Source: Ettlia oleoabundans (lineage: Eukaryota; Chlorophyta; Chlorophyceae; Chlamydomonadales). From it: 64,000 bases of DNA. A model generated the notes under the pieces. That model searched no databases. It was not told the DNA's origin and was given only the letters and a program-made list of their open reading frames with translations. The position numbers and the translations under genes are program-made. Shown here in pieces: positions 38,945-50,490 of this stretch (position 1 is the first letter of the stretch; each line of letters opens with the position of its first letter). The DNA lies in the NCBI GenBank assembly GCA_019693395.1, contig JAAMXP010001983.1, positions 4,681 to 68,680 of the forward strand. Direction: 5' to 3'.

Positions 38945-41900
38945 ATGGGGGCCGCGAGACGCCACCACCGCCAGCGGCGGCTGCTGACGTATGACGATGC
39001 GCTTGTGCCCGAGGGCGGAGCCGCCGTATACGCACAGACAACTGCACTTTCACGGAGCTACTGGAAGGACCCGGCGGGTCACGTGTTCCATCTCTGTGCC
39101 CTTAAGCAGGCAGGGCTGTACGGTGCGTGGCCGCTTGCGGCCCGCTATGCTTGGCTGTCATTCCTGCAGCATTTGCTGCTCCTGTGTTGGTTGGGAGGCC
39201 TGCATGCGATGTTGCTTTCTAGCCATGGATACGCTGACTGCTGGTGGTGATCCTTAATGTGGCAACAGAAGGGACAACTGTGCACTGCCTGCCGGGCTGC
39301 TCCCACTTTGGACTGCAGAGGATCCAGAGACAGAGGCAGCTGCCGACGAGCCATCCAGCAACGAGCCCAGCCGCCAGAGCAGCACAGCCGATTTTGCATC
39401 ATTAGAGGAGGACGGGATAGCAGGGTGAGACTTGTGCTCTCGTTGTTTGCCGCCCTACATTGCTGTATGGCTTGCTGCGTCCAGTGTGGCTGCCGCACCC
39501 CTGCTACGTAGCTTATTGTGTGCTGGGCGCTGCCTTTTTGCAAGCTGCCAACTGACATGCGGATGCCTGTTTTGGGGCTATCAGCGGCGCTGCTTCCGCG
39601 TGGTGGTTTACTTCCTTTTTGCCTGTTTGGATAAGGACCAGTCATGTGTTTGCTGCTCTGCAGCGCTAAGTGGAAGGGCAAGGGCAAGAAGAAGAAAAAG
39701 CAGCGGTCTGAGGATGATGATCTATATGCACTGCTGGGGCTGCAACACGAGGTGCGGCATGTGCTGGCACTGCTGGCCTACGGGCGCTGCCTGGTGGAGT
39801 AGCAGGTCACTGAATGCCAGTCTGAGTGGCTGCTGGCCGACTTGTTGGTTGGCTGGCCGGCAAAGGATGTGATTGACACCCTACTTGCCACGCCAGGTGC
39901 ATTTGACTAAACACACAGTCTGCCTCTCCTGTGCAATATTCCTACTGCGCAGCGTTGGACAGCCACTGCAGATCAGATCAAGAGCGCCTACCGCAAGGCC
40001 GCGCTGTTGCACCATCCAGACAAACAGGCAAGTGCAGACTTGGCCACGCACACAAGGCACTGGAGCCAGTTGCTGTCGTGCCACCAAAGCGTCGCATGCT
40101 GTCATCACCTGACTGAGACAGAGGGATGTTACAGAGTCTGCGCCAGGATACCCGCTGGCGGGGAGGTACAATCAGACATGAATGAATGAACGCACCAACC
40201 ACTGCTCTATCACCTGATTCCCACCAGCAGGGTGTGGCATTTGCTGAGGACGAGGATGCGAAGAAGGCGATTGAGGACAAGTTCAAGCGGGTGCAGGAGG
40301 CTTACGAAACCCTGTCAGACCCAGCAAAGGTATGGAGCGTGCTATCCAGGACTTAAGCCATGCATGGCAGCAGCTGTTGCTTGGTATTCTCGTGCATTGC
40401 ATGCTTGCTAGCACTGCTGCCGTCCCTCTGACTGTCGTGGCCCGCTGCTACACGCATGCCCTGGGGCTGACCCTGTTTGTCGCCGCCCCCGCCCGGTTTC
40501 AGCGTCGTGAGTACGACTCCACTGATGACTTTGACGACAGCCTGCCCACCGAGTGCGCACTCGCAGACTTTTACAAGGTGGGGCGGGTAGGCAGCTACCA
40601 TTGCTTCAGCATGTTGCCCTTGTTGCAATCTACCAGCCTCGGTACTTGCCAACATGCTTGCGCAGGTGTTTGGCGCCGCTTTCCGCCGCAACGCTCGCTG
40701 GTCCACCAACCAGCCAGTGCCTGACCTGGGAGACGACTCCACACCACTTGATAAGGTGGGGCTTTACGGTAGGGGGACTGTGTTCCAGTGAGACGGTGTT
40801 GGCCTGTAGGGCCGATTTCTACCTATGAGAATGAGGCGAGCTGTAAGGCATGAGACGCTGAGGTTTTGGGGGGGTTGGTGGCAGGGCGGTCAGCAGGCAA
40901 GCAAGAGCTGTTTGTGCAGGGGTCTGAGAAGGAAGCCCGGTCTGGGAATTTCAGCTGCATAGTGCTGCCGGAAGGATTATAAATGGGCAGAGCAGTAGCG
41001 CTGTTATCTGCAGCCGCCTCCCTGCTGCCACCTGGTGGAGGTTGCAGCTCGGCAAGCCACTCCCATTCCTTCTGCTTTGTTCCCGCTTAGCTGATACCCA
41101 TCCAATCCTGTAACGGCGACAGGTTGACGCATTCTACAACTTCTGGTATGGTTTCAAGAGCTGGCGCGAGTTCCCCCACCCGGATGAGGAGGACATTGAG
41201 CAGGTGCGTTGCTGGGTGTGTGTGCGTGGTTGTGAAGGTGTTTCCTGTGCTTGTGGGCGGGGATGCCCTTGCTTGGAATCTCGCGGCACTGCCGCTGCTG
41301 CTTTACAACCTTTCAACAGTCTGGAAGCTGCTGGATTATTGATGGTGGTGAGCTGGCTGGCGCAAAGTGCATCATGTAGCTGTTATTACCCACCCTGATT
41401 GTTTGCAACCTTATACCCGGTTGTGGTTCTGCCGCCATGCTGCAGGCGGAGTCTCGGGAGCACCGTCGCTGGATTGAGCGGTACAACAGCAAGCTGCGGG
41501 AGAAGGGGAAGAAAGAGGAGTTTCGGCGTGTACGGGATTTTGTGGAAAGCGCTTACCGCCAGGACCCGCGGTAAATTCCGTACTCCCACCATCGTACTGC
41601 CCCTGTAGAGCTGTCCCCATGTGTGCTGCCTTTGCTTGGCTCCTGACTCTAATGCCCTCAGAATATGCCAAAGTCCGAAGCGCAGTTATCCCTCTTTCTC
41701 TACATGGAAATTCGGCTGTGCAGAATCCTGAAGCGCAAGGAGGAGGAGAGGATGGAGCGCGAGCGGCGCAAGGCGGAGAAGGAGGCAGAACGGCAGCGGC
41801 AGATCGAAGAGGAGCACCGGAAGGCTGAGGAGGCTGCAGCCGCCGCTGCGGCAGCAGAAGCGGCGGCAGCGGAGGCACGCAAACAACGGCAGGTCGAGAA

Positions 41901-43736
41901 GAAGCAGCTGCAGCGTGAGCGTGCGCGGCTGCGGCGCCTGTGCGGTGTGGCGGTGGCAGCAGGCGGCGAGCAGCAACAACAGGAGGCGGCGGCAGCAGGG
42001 CTGCCTGCCGGCCAGGTCAGCAGCAAAGTTGTGGAGCAGCTGTGCGGCAACCTTTCTCTAGATTCTCTGCAGCAGCTGTGCGACCAGCTAGCAGCTGCCG
42101 ACCTCGGTGCCGACCAAAAGGCGGCGGCAGTGGGTGCGCAGCTGAAGGCGGTGGCGGACTCTCAGGCACTGGAGCAGCAGCAGCGCGATGCGGCAGCACA
42201 GCAGATGGCTGCCAGCCTTAAAGATCAGGCCAAAAAGGAGCGGCAACAGATCAAGGCAAAGCTCAGCGAGTGGAGCGAGGAAGAGGTGGGTGAGGGCTGG
42301 CGCGCCTGGCGTTTGCTGTTGGGCCAGGGTGGGTGCCTGCAGTTTGGCTGCCCAATTTTGCTGCTGTCCACAAATTAAAACCCACATGCTGTTGTGTGCC
42401 GCTACTGTCTTTCCGTTTGCCCTTATGAAACACATCCCACCCCTTCCTGCTTTCACATGATTACCACCAGCATTCCCACTTGCTACCCTACCACATTCCT
42501 ACTGCCCTGCCTTGTCCGCAGGTGCGCATGCTGCGTAAGGCGCTAGACAAATTTCCACCTGGCACCAGCAAGCGATGGGAGGTGGTGCAGGCATACGTGC
42601 GCACACGCACAGTGGAGGAGATACTGGATATGGTGAAGCACGGACTGAAAGCAGGCAAGGCATGGTCATTGCAAGCAGGAATGGTTGTTGTCGTCATCTT
42701 GGGACAGATGTTGTGCTCTGTGACCTAGGGCTACAGTGTAGCTGAAACTGTACTCTTGAGCAGGTTGTCACCGCAGGCAATAGTGCCCATTTCGTGGTTG
42801 TTGTGGGATTGAATGTGGTGTAACCTTTGCATCTGGAAGGGAAGGATTGCCTCAACACATTGCCTCACCCACAGGCCCCGCCTGCAACTGCTGCTTTGCC
42901 TGGCTTGCGCCTTGCGACCATTCTGTTGCCGCTGCACTCCATGCAGCTCTCAGTCGCTTGCATTCCTGATCCGGCTTGCAGGCAAGTACGCTGCCGCCAA
43001 TGCCGAGACGTTTGTGGTGGCTAAGAAGCGGCAGGCCAACCTGGCAAATACGGCGGAGGCAGACTCACGTGCATGCGCTTTCACGGACGTCCAGGTGGGT
43101 GGCTGGGTGTGTAGGTGGCAGTGTGATATGAGAGACAAGGGCGATGGCCACCTAGGTGCATGGCTGTTTGTGTAATGCAAGGGTGAAGTGCATCTGTGAG
43201 GGACGTGGGTGGTGCCTGTGCTTTCATGAAGTTCCAGTTGCGACCTGCCTTATAATATTGGCTAACCAGTCAGCCCTTCTACATCCGCATGCCTTGAGGT
43301 GGTGCCTGCCTAGTCTTGCCTGACAACTCAGCCAGCCAGACAAGTCATCTCACCAAGCTGCAGATGCAGCCCTACGTTATTAGTCGGGTCTTGATTGATA
43401 AGTTTGCAGTACCTTTCCGAGAGGAGGGCAATAGAGGTTCACGACTGAGCCCTTCTGCAGGTCAATCTTAGGGGCGATGCAGCACAGCTGCTGGAGCCAG
43501 GGGCAGCCCCCGCTGCTGCTACTGGTGCCCCCGTGGCTCCTGCGATGGCCGGCGCCAGCGATGCATGGAGCGAGGAGCAGGAGCTGGCCCTGGTGAAGGC
43601 GCTTAAGGCTGTTGGGAAGGATGCTGAGGACCGGTGGGGACAAGTCGCGACTCTGGTGCCGGGCAAGAGCAAGGCGGAATGTTTCAAGCGGTTCAAGGCG
43701 CTAAAAGAAGCGCACAAGGCCAAAAAGGCAGGCTGA
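38945..43736 (+). CDS. Zuotin/ZRF1 (DNAJC2) ribosome-associated J-protein
   Basis: Thirteen exons: 38945-39122, 39319-39424, 39664-39751, 39953-40027, 40231-40329, 40503-40577, 40666-40755, 41123-41203, 41446-41570, 41724-42285, 42522-42654, 42982-43094 and 43461-43736 (TGA); 666 residues, all in phase. The J domain spans about 112-195 ([20 protein letters not shown]) with the HPD triad at 145-147. After it come the zuotin homology region ([34 protein letters not shown]), a long charged Ala/Glu/Arg helix (exon 10) that contacts the ribosome, and two SANT/Myb-like repeats (about 494-545 and 612-660, the latter [18 protein letters not shown]). With an Hsp70 it forms the ribosome-associated complex that folds nascent chains; in plants and animals it also acts on chromatin. 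GC donors at 40028 (directly after HHPDKQ) and 42655. Confidence 0.94.
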
Positions 43737-44469
43737 CCAGCGTCTAGCATTTCTGCGTTTATTCCTGAGCATGCCCAAGGGCACCGAACTGTAGGGAAAT
43801 GCAATGTCAAGCTAGGCCCCCGACACGGCATATTGCAAATGCACATATGTATTCTGTTGACCCAATGGCAGCAAAGCAGGAGGTTTAATGCAGACTCTGC
43901 ATAAGGTACCTTCAGATGCTAGACGCCAAGCGGCACCGTCCTCATGCGCCTGCGCAAGAAGGCTGGGCCCCGCCTAGGACATACCCATTGCTAACCACAT
44001 ATCAGCGTGCTGCCCTTGAATCGTGTATCAACCACGTCTGCCTTTAAAAAGGTCGGTTTGACAGAGAAACAGAGAATAAATGAGTCCAAAGATGCTCATG
44101 TCCTATAAACAAATTCCGTTGGTATCCGGGAACCTGAAGAGGCAACGTAAGCCACCGTCTCCTGCGGGCGCGTATCTTGTGATTAAATGCTCTCATATTG
44201 ACACCTGCCCAATTTACAGCAGCCACAGCCACCCGGCGTGCAGACCTAGCCAGCCCTACGGTCACATCCTCCATCTCAGCAAGGAAGATGGGCAACTGTG
44301 CATCCGCACCCCCTGATGAAACCATGTCGTGGCCGGAAGTGCGTAGACGCTGGCTGCTTGTACGCAGGCCGAACTGCATAGTCAGGGCTTCTGCCACCGG
44401 TTGCTCTCCTGGGACGCAGAAGGCCAGGCATATGCCGGCGCAAAGTTGCAGCCGCACTTTGGGAAGGCC
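43737..44469. other. Intergenic: zuotin 3' UTR and promoter of the B-box-like gene
   Basis: 733 bp between two plus-strand genes. A 149-codon minus-strand frame at 44044-44493 lacks any motif and was not accepted. In-frame codons continue upstream of the ATG at 44470 to about 44401, so a longer first exon of the next gene is possible. Confidence 0.45.
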
Positions 44470-45301
44470 ATGACTCCCGCCGTAAGGGTCCACCCATCAC
44501 CGTGCCCACCAAGCTTACCGCCACTGCGCTCGGCACCTGCACTGTACCTCTCGCCTGTGTCTCCCCGTGGTGCAGGGTATACCTTGTTGTGAATTGTGCG
44601 ACAAATCTGCCACCGTATCATTCTTCAAGATGGATCAGCTCACCCGTGATGAGTGGGTGGTTGTCAGTGGGCAGCCCTGCCACCGCCGCTGCGCCGTGGC
44701 GCGCAAGCTGGCAGATGCCCGCCACAATCGAGAGCAAGCCAGTTTCAAGCGGGCCAAGCAGGCGGTGTACCCTCTCCCCTCCTCAACCATCCGCAACAAT
44801 GATAAAGAGATGCACCGCGTGGGGTCTGGTGTAACGTGGGCAGACTCTGGTGTGCGGGCAGCTCTGCTGCCACCTGCCCGTGCTTGCTGGCTGTCGGTGC
44901 TGCCTAAGATCATGTGGCGCACTGTTACCTTTGGGGCAGTCATTGAAGGATGTGTTTAGCCACTTCAACTTGCATGTTTCTTTGCTGCAGAGAGCTTCTG
45001 CCTGCCTTACCGTCCTTCAGCCAGCCTGGCTGAGTTGGACCGTATGATCAGCCAGCAAGTAGAGGAGGAGGATGAGGCCTGTGTTGAAGATAACACCTGC
45101 ATGAGCCAGCTTTCCGGCTCCTCGTACCTCAGCTCCAACTCCGGCTCAGGAAGACTCACCGTAGCACCTGGCACTCCACACACTGGAAGCCGCAGCAGCA
45201 GGAACAGCAGCCATGGCAGTGCCTGCAAGCGGCGGGAGCCGCTCCTGCGCCGCCCAACCCCTGTTCGTCTGTCAGCACTCGTGCAGGCCAAGGGTGCATA
45301 A
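44470..45301 (+). CDS. Small protein with degenerate B-box-like zinc motif
   Basis: Three exons: 44470-44481, 44576-44849 (or 44576-44828 by an alternative donor in the same phase) and 44991-45301 (TAA), giving 198 (or 191) residues. The only recognisable part is near the N-terminus: PCCELCDKSATVSFF, then GQPCHRRCAVARKLADARHN. The spacing C-x2-C ... C-x3-C ... H recalls a plant B-box, but the third cysteine position is F and the Asp-Cys part differs, so this is a weak call. The remainder is acidic (QQVEEEDEACVED) then Ser/Gly-rich and finally basic (RREPLLRRPTPVR), like a regulatory tail. The four-codon first exon MTPA is inferred from a GTAAGG donor and is the least certain element. Function unknown. 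Confidence 0.5.
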
Positions 45302-46480
45302 CGTCTCGAGCCATTCTACCACTTATGGCAGGCAAGCATTGGCTGGCAGCCATTCATAGCGAAATGTCCGAGCAGAGGCTGCCATTGCCTGCATGTCACT
45401 GCCCGTCCAGCTGAAGGTTGCAAGGACCAAAGCCAACTTACAGTTGATGCACACCAGTTTTTGCAGGACAGCATCCGAGCTGGATGGTGCTGGTGCTCAA
45501 GGCGAACAGTGGGCCGCGTACAGAAGGCGTGCATTGCTGAGCAGCAGCGTCAAAAGGAGACGCATCGCCGATCAAGTGGCTACATTTGGAGTCTGCTGGG
45601 ATGCTAGAGCGCACTCACGCTTTGCGACGTCGGCAGGGGGAAGACATGCACAGCGTGGGCTCATGCTAGCCTGAGACAGCTCCTGCAACTTGCCGACATC
45701 TAGTACCGGCCACAAGTCGAGATGCAAATGGGAACGTGGGTCAGAAAGGTTTTGCTATTGTTCAAAAACACTCTCTGAAAACACCTGAATCCTCGTTTTC
45801 CTCTGTACCGCTGGCACCACCTCTTGCATTCGTCACTCTGCTGTATTCTTACTGTATTGCTGCAGCTCCAAGCACTCTTCTACAGCCATTACTGTGCCAG
45901 ACAAGCACGCCTGCTTGGCAACCACTTGCCCTTCTCATCTGGCTGTTAGGCTGATTAATAGCGACAGCACTGACCCATGGGTTGCCTTCCAGCAATGAAT
46001 ACTAGAGATCAAAACTCTGCCTGTCAGCAAGGTCATCTTCTTTTTGTACTATAATCTTACCCAACGCAAATTTTGGGCTGCCTGTTTTGTCAAGTCCATA
46101 TACTCAGTCTCCTGCCAACGTGGCCAGCTGGGTCTTTTGTAAATATACACTGGTTGGTGGACATTGAGAACGGCAGCTGGGTGTTATCAATGCAGTGCTT
46201 GCATCCACTTATTACTAACATAGTGCACTGGCTGAAGCAGCACTTGGGCCCCTCGTTGCACACCATGACTTAAAGCGACAGCATTGGCTGTTCAAACCGA
46301 CAAACTCCCCATTCCAACAACAACATTTACAAAAGGGTGTGCAGAAGGGTGTGCCGGTTTTCAGCAATGATACAGGAATGCACCTATCAGCGACAGATGC
46401 ATTACACAGGGTCCATGCCAAGCTGATAAAGCCGAAAAACCGGTAAAACACAAAGCATTGCGGCAGGAACAGCCAACATG
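45302..46480. other. Convergent intergenic region
   Basis: 1179 bp between the B-box-like gene (+) and PGS1 (-). It contains the PGS1 3' UTR (TGTAA at 46331-46327 on the minus strand). No coding exon is supported; plus-strand open frames here have no motif. Confidence 0.5.
46327..46331 (-). terminator. Polyadenylation signal TGTAA of the PGS1 gene
   Basis: About 150 nt beyond the PGS1 stop codon at 46481 on the minus strand, the expected spacing. Confidence 0.55.
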
Positions 46481-49400
46481 TCACAGAAAACCGCGTAACA
46501 ACCGCACCGCAAGCCTCGTCACGGCGCCGCCGCGCCGCCCTGGAGCTGAAAAATGCGTATCGCCCGCCACTTGCTGACAGTGGTGCTTGAGTGCTGCCAC
46601 CTCCCGGCCAAGCGCCTCCCGCAGCTTGGGGTTGCGGGTGATCAGCAGGAACTGCACCTCCAGATCTCGGTGCAAGCTGCGGAAACCAAAGTTGCTGCTG
46701 CCTACAGCCGTCACAAATGGAGGCGCCCAGCCCGGGCCTTTGTTCCATGGCGCCGCCTCCTGCGGCACCCCAGCTGGTTGCTGCTGCTGACCTAGCTGCT
46801 GCATCTGGGTCGTCTGCTGCTGCTGCAACCCTGCTGGTGGGGAAACCCAAATGCCCTTTGCATGGAACTCCCACCCCTCTCTGCAGTACTCCCACAACCT
46901 GCGGTACGGCAGGACAGTTGCCTGGGCACTTAGTGCTGGACTGCCGGCAAGTCCAGATGCCGTGTCTCCCACTGGTACTCCCCTGCTTGCTTTGTCGCGC
47001 GCTGCATGTCGCGCCCACCGCTCCCGCCACGCTAGATGCCGCATGCGCCAGCCAGCCATGCTGCCCGGAATGCCCCCACCAACGTGACCACCACTGTCAT
47101 CGCCTGCAATGCTGCCGCGGCTGCGGAGGTGTTGGTGGCGGTTGAGGCGTCGCCAGGTGCGCTGCTCAAGCAGGGAGTATGCCAGCGGGATGTAGCCGCT
47201 GACTCCCTTGCTGCCAAAAAAGCCGTTGGCCTCTGGCGATGCGGTGATGATCTCCAGGCTGGCATCAGCTGCCTGCACCTGGGCACGGCCTGGATATTTC
47301 TCGTCAGCAGAGGAGCGGAGAACTGCCAAAGCCCAGCAAGTCTAGGATGCAGATGGGGCAATGCTACAGCGATGCAGATGTTTTGGAAGACTTGCAAAAA
47401 CCACTCGAACGGCGGCAGTTGGATGGCCAGGCTGGCTGGCAAGCATGCCAGCAGGTAGACAGGTTTACAAGCAAGCAAACAGTGCGCACCTGTCGGGAAA
47501 GGAACCACTCATACGGGCGTGCCAGGTTGAGGTAAGGTGATGCCAGCTGCAGGAGCACCGAGAGATTGTTGCCACCGCTGAGGTTGGAGCGTCTGCTGCT
47601 GGGGCCTCCTTCTGGCATTGCCGGCTCCGGCTGGCTCTGCTGCTGTGTGGCCCAGGCCAACATTGCCAAAGTGCACCGCTCTTCCTGCCGCACCCCTGCA
47701 AAGCCGGCCTGCACCATGGGCACTATCCAGGTGTCTGCCCCCCCTGCTGCCTCCACTGGTGAAGCTGCCGCTTTGCTCGCTGCTGCTGCTGTGAATGGCT
47801 CAGCACTGGGGCTGGCTGCACCTCTCCTCCATGCTTCCTCCACGCTGTGCGTGCTTGTTCCCTGCCCCTGATCCTGTGTGGAGCTGCTGGCTGCAGCGCC
47901 TGCTGCTGAAGCTTCCTCGGCAGCTGCTTCCTCCTGCGCCGCCAGCACAGCCACATCCAGCAGCCCTGTCCAGTCCTGCCGGGGTGCAAACAGCTGCAAC
48001 AGTGCTTGTCTAAATGCGGCAGTGAACAGGTAAGCCTGCCGCACTGGATCCACCCCCACAGGACATGGCGCCAAGCGGTAGCGCTGCAACCGCTGCTGGC
48101 GATGGCACTGCAGGTGGTGCGGTCTGTGCGGCATGGTGGGGCCACTGCCGTCCAGTTGGCTCCACAGCAGCTGCTGCCAGGGCAGCTGTTGTCGCTGAAG
48201 TAGGTCGAGCAGCACATCCCGCCGCCGTCTGGTGCCACCAATGCTACCAGTGGCTGACGCTGATGCATCCGCACCTGCCGCTGCGCCGGCTGACTCAACT
48301 CCTCCCACTGCGCCTGTAGTGGGGTGCGCCACATGCGTCAGCGGCTGTAACTGGTAGGAGAATTGCCCCACTGTGTCAACCACCTGGCGCAGCAGGCTGG
48401 CCAGCTGCGGTGCATTGCGCAGTACCAGGTAGCGGTCCTGCCGAGTGGAGAGGTAGGTGCTGCTGATGTTGGCACCGCTGATGATGACTGCAGGTGGGAT
48501 GGGCAAGGGGTGACTGCCTCTCAGGCCCAATGCACGGCATAGTACACTTGTAGACAGCACGAAATAAGACAATATGAGCGGCATGCCTGAATATGTTGGC
48601 AAGCAAACCAAATACAAATGCGATCACCAGTGTATGGCATACCTGCGACTTCTGTTTGCCCCTGCTGTATCACAAGATGCCATACTGCACCATACATGTA
48701 TGATGTATGAAGCAGCACTACACTGACCTGTGTCGTCAAAGCAATAAGCCTTGCAGTGGCACACCCCAATCACTTCAGACACACGCGGAGGCAGCACCCT
48801 GCAGCCATGTGGAATGCAAGATACTCCTAATGCTCATCAAGGCAGGAAACTGACCGTGGTTGGGTAGCAGGCAGCATGCATCATAGGGCGGCAGCCAGAC
48901 ATGGAACGCGGCTATTCCATCCCGGCAGTACTGACAGCAGCTGCCCCACCGTTTTAGTAGCCCCCGAAGCGCTGGAGTATGGAAAAGCGACACCGCAACT
49001 CTAGCACGCTGTGTTGCCTCGGCTCTCTGGGCATCCTTGCTGGCAGCACTGGCTGCAGCTCTCGTTTGACTTTCCAGCAGCCGCGTGGCCAGCATCTCTG
49101 CTGTGCTGGTCATTGCCGCAGCACCGCCATTGCCGCCAGGACTGCCGACTCCATTACCAATGCTACCATTCATGCTTCCGTCACTGCCACTATCACCGTG
49201 TGTAGGGCGCGTGGAGCGCAGCGCATCCAGCAAGATGTGAATGTGCAGCTGCGGTCTGGAGGTGTCGTGGGCAGCAGCAGCCAGGGCATCTGCAAACTCC
49301 TGCTCTCGCCCGCCACCTGTGCCGAAATACAGCGATGCGATGGATATGTGATGCTGCGCTGTGCGCAGGCCTACCTGCATGCAGACACAACACACTTTGC

Positions 49401-49798
49401 AGATTGAAGCGTCGCTACGCTAACTCACTGGCTGGCTGGCTGGCGGTCGGTGCATTGCTGCTTCGGCCGGTGAAGCTCTGCAGTCGCACCAACAGCTCTG
49501 CATAGAAATCATCAGGGCTCTTCAAGACTTCCACATCCCTGCCTGCGGCAGCACAACAGACAGGGGCATAATTCCGCAGCAGCAGGTGAACCGAGAGTGG
49601 TGAACCGCCGTTGGTCGCTGGTGGCGGCAATGGGAGGCAGCAATGGCCCTGGCAGGGGCTGTGCAGCTGGCAGCAACGCCTCCAACGTGTGGGTGCTGAT
49701 CGCAGAGCTTACGTGATCCACTCACCGCACAGCGGTAGCGCTGTCGCTTGAGCGGAGAGCCTCCGCAACAAATCGCCCAAGTCGAGGTCCGCTGCCAT
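46481..49798 (-). CDS. PGS1-type phosphatidylglycerophosphate synthase (PLD superfamily)
   Basis: Six exons: 49798-49726, 49542-49490, 49374-48950, 48798-48728, 48487-47490 and 47278-46481 (stop); 805 residues, all in phase. PGS1 converts CDP-diacylglycerol and glycerol-3-phosphate to phosphatidylglycerophosphate, the first committed step to cardiolipin in mitochondria. Recognisable blocks: FYAELLVGLRTAQHHISIAS, RVAVSLFHTPALRGLLKR, then HKD motif 1 CHCKAYCFDD (H198, K200, D205), VIISGANISSTYLSTRQDRY, LEIITASPEANGFFGSKG, HKD motif 2 EGWEFHAKGIW (H679, K681) and VGSSNFGFRSLHRDLE. The usual length is 450-560; the excess is Ala/Gln/Ser-rich insertions in exons 3 and 5 and about 80 residues before motif 2. 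The short donor after AELL (GTGCGA) is chosen because it joins the family motif. Confidence 0.9.
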
Positions 49799-50490
49799 CC
49801 TTACTACTCACAAAATCCTTAATACGCAATTGAATCATGATACTTTTTTATTGGCTAGAAGGAAGGAGTGGATGCTCGGTTTGCCACGTTGCGCCAGCTC
49901 TGCACTCTGCCGCTTCGCGGGCAAAATTCTGGGTCCTTAGTCGGTTGTTCCCACTGTATGCCAGCCTCAGTAGGTTGTTCTGCATAACTTCTTCTTGATG
50001 TTCAACATCCCAAGTTCTTGCAAAGGATGGGCACCCCTTGTATCAGGTGTTGTTCCATTGCCAGTCAGGCCACACGGTGCCAACAGCAGCGCCAGCAGGG
50101 CATATGGCTACTGCCAGCGTTGCAGGTGCTGCAAGGCATACAGGGGCAGAGCCGGTTGCAGTATAGCTACTTACGCACAGAAAGGTGGGATGGCCCCATT
50201 GGTGGCCTTTACAAACGCAGCGTTGCAAACCTGGTCCCGAGAGAGCGCAAGGTCCAAGTTGGATGTCTATTGTAGGGCCTTGGAGGGGTGGCATATTCTG
50301 ACGAGCGTGTGATGCTCTTGGCATGGGTGATCGCCAAATTATCAAATGTGAAATGAAAAGAGGCTCTGAGGGGGGAGATCATCTATGGTTGTCAGCACAG
50401 CTGTACAGCAGTACACGTTCACCCTACTTAACCTATCCCACTCGTGTGCCTTGGCGCAAATTACAATGCCCTGAAGCCGTCCGTGAGGTT
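49799..50490. promoter_or_regulatory. Divergent promoter region (PGS1 / receptor-like kinase 1)
   Basis: 692 bp between start codons at 49798 (-) and 50491 (+). No coding exon is supported; nothing specific is recognised. Confidence 0.4.

Noticed and set aside
44044..44493. Minus-strand frame of 149 codons upstream of the B-box-like gene
   Set aside because: No recognisable motif or signal peptide; would overlap the promoter of a supported gene.
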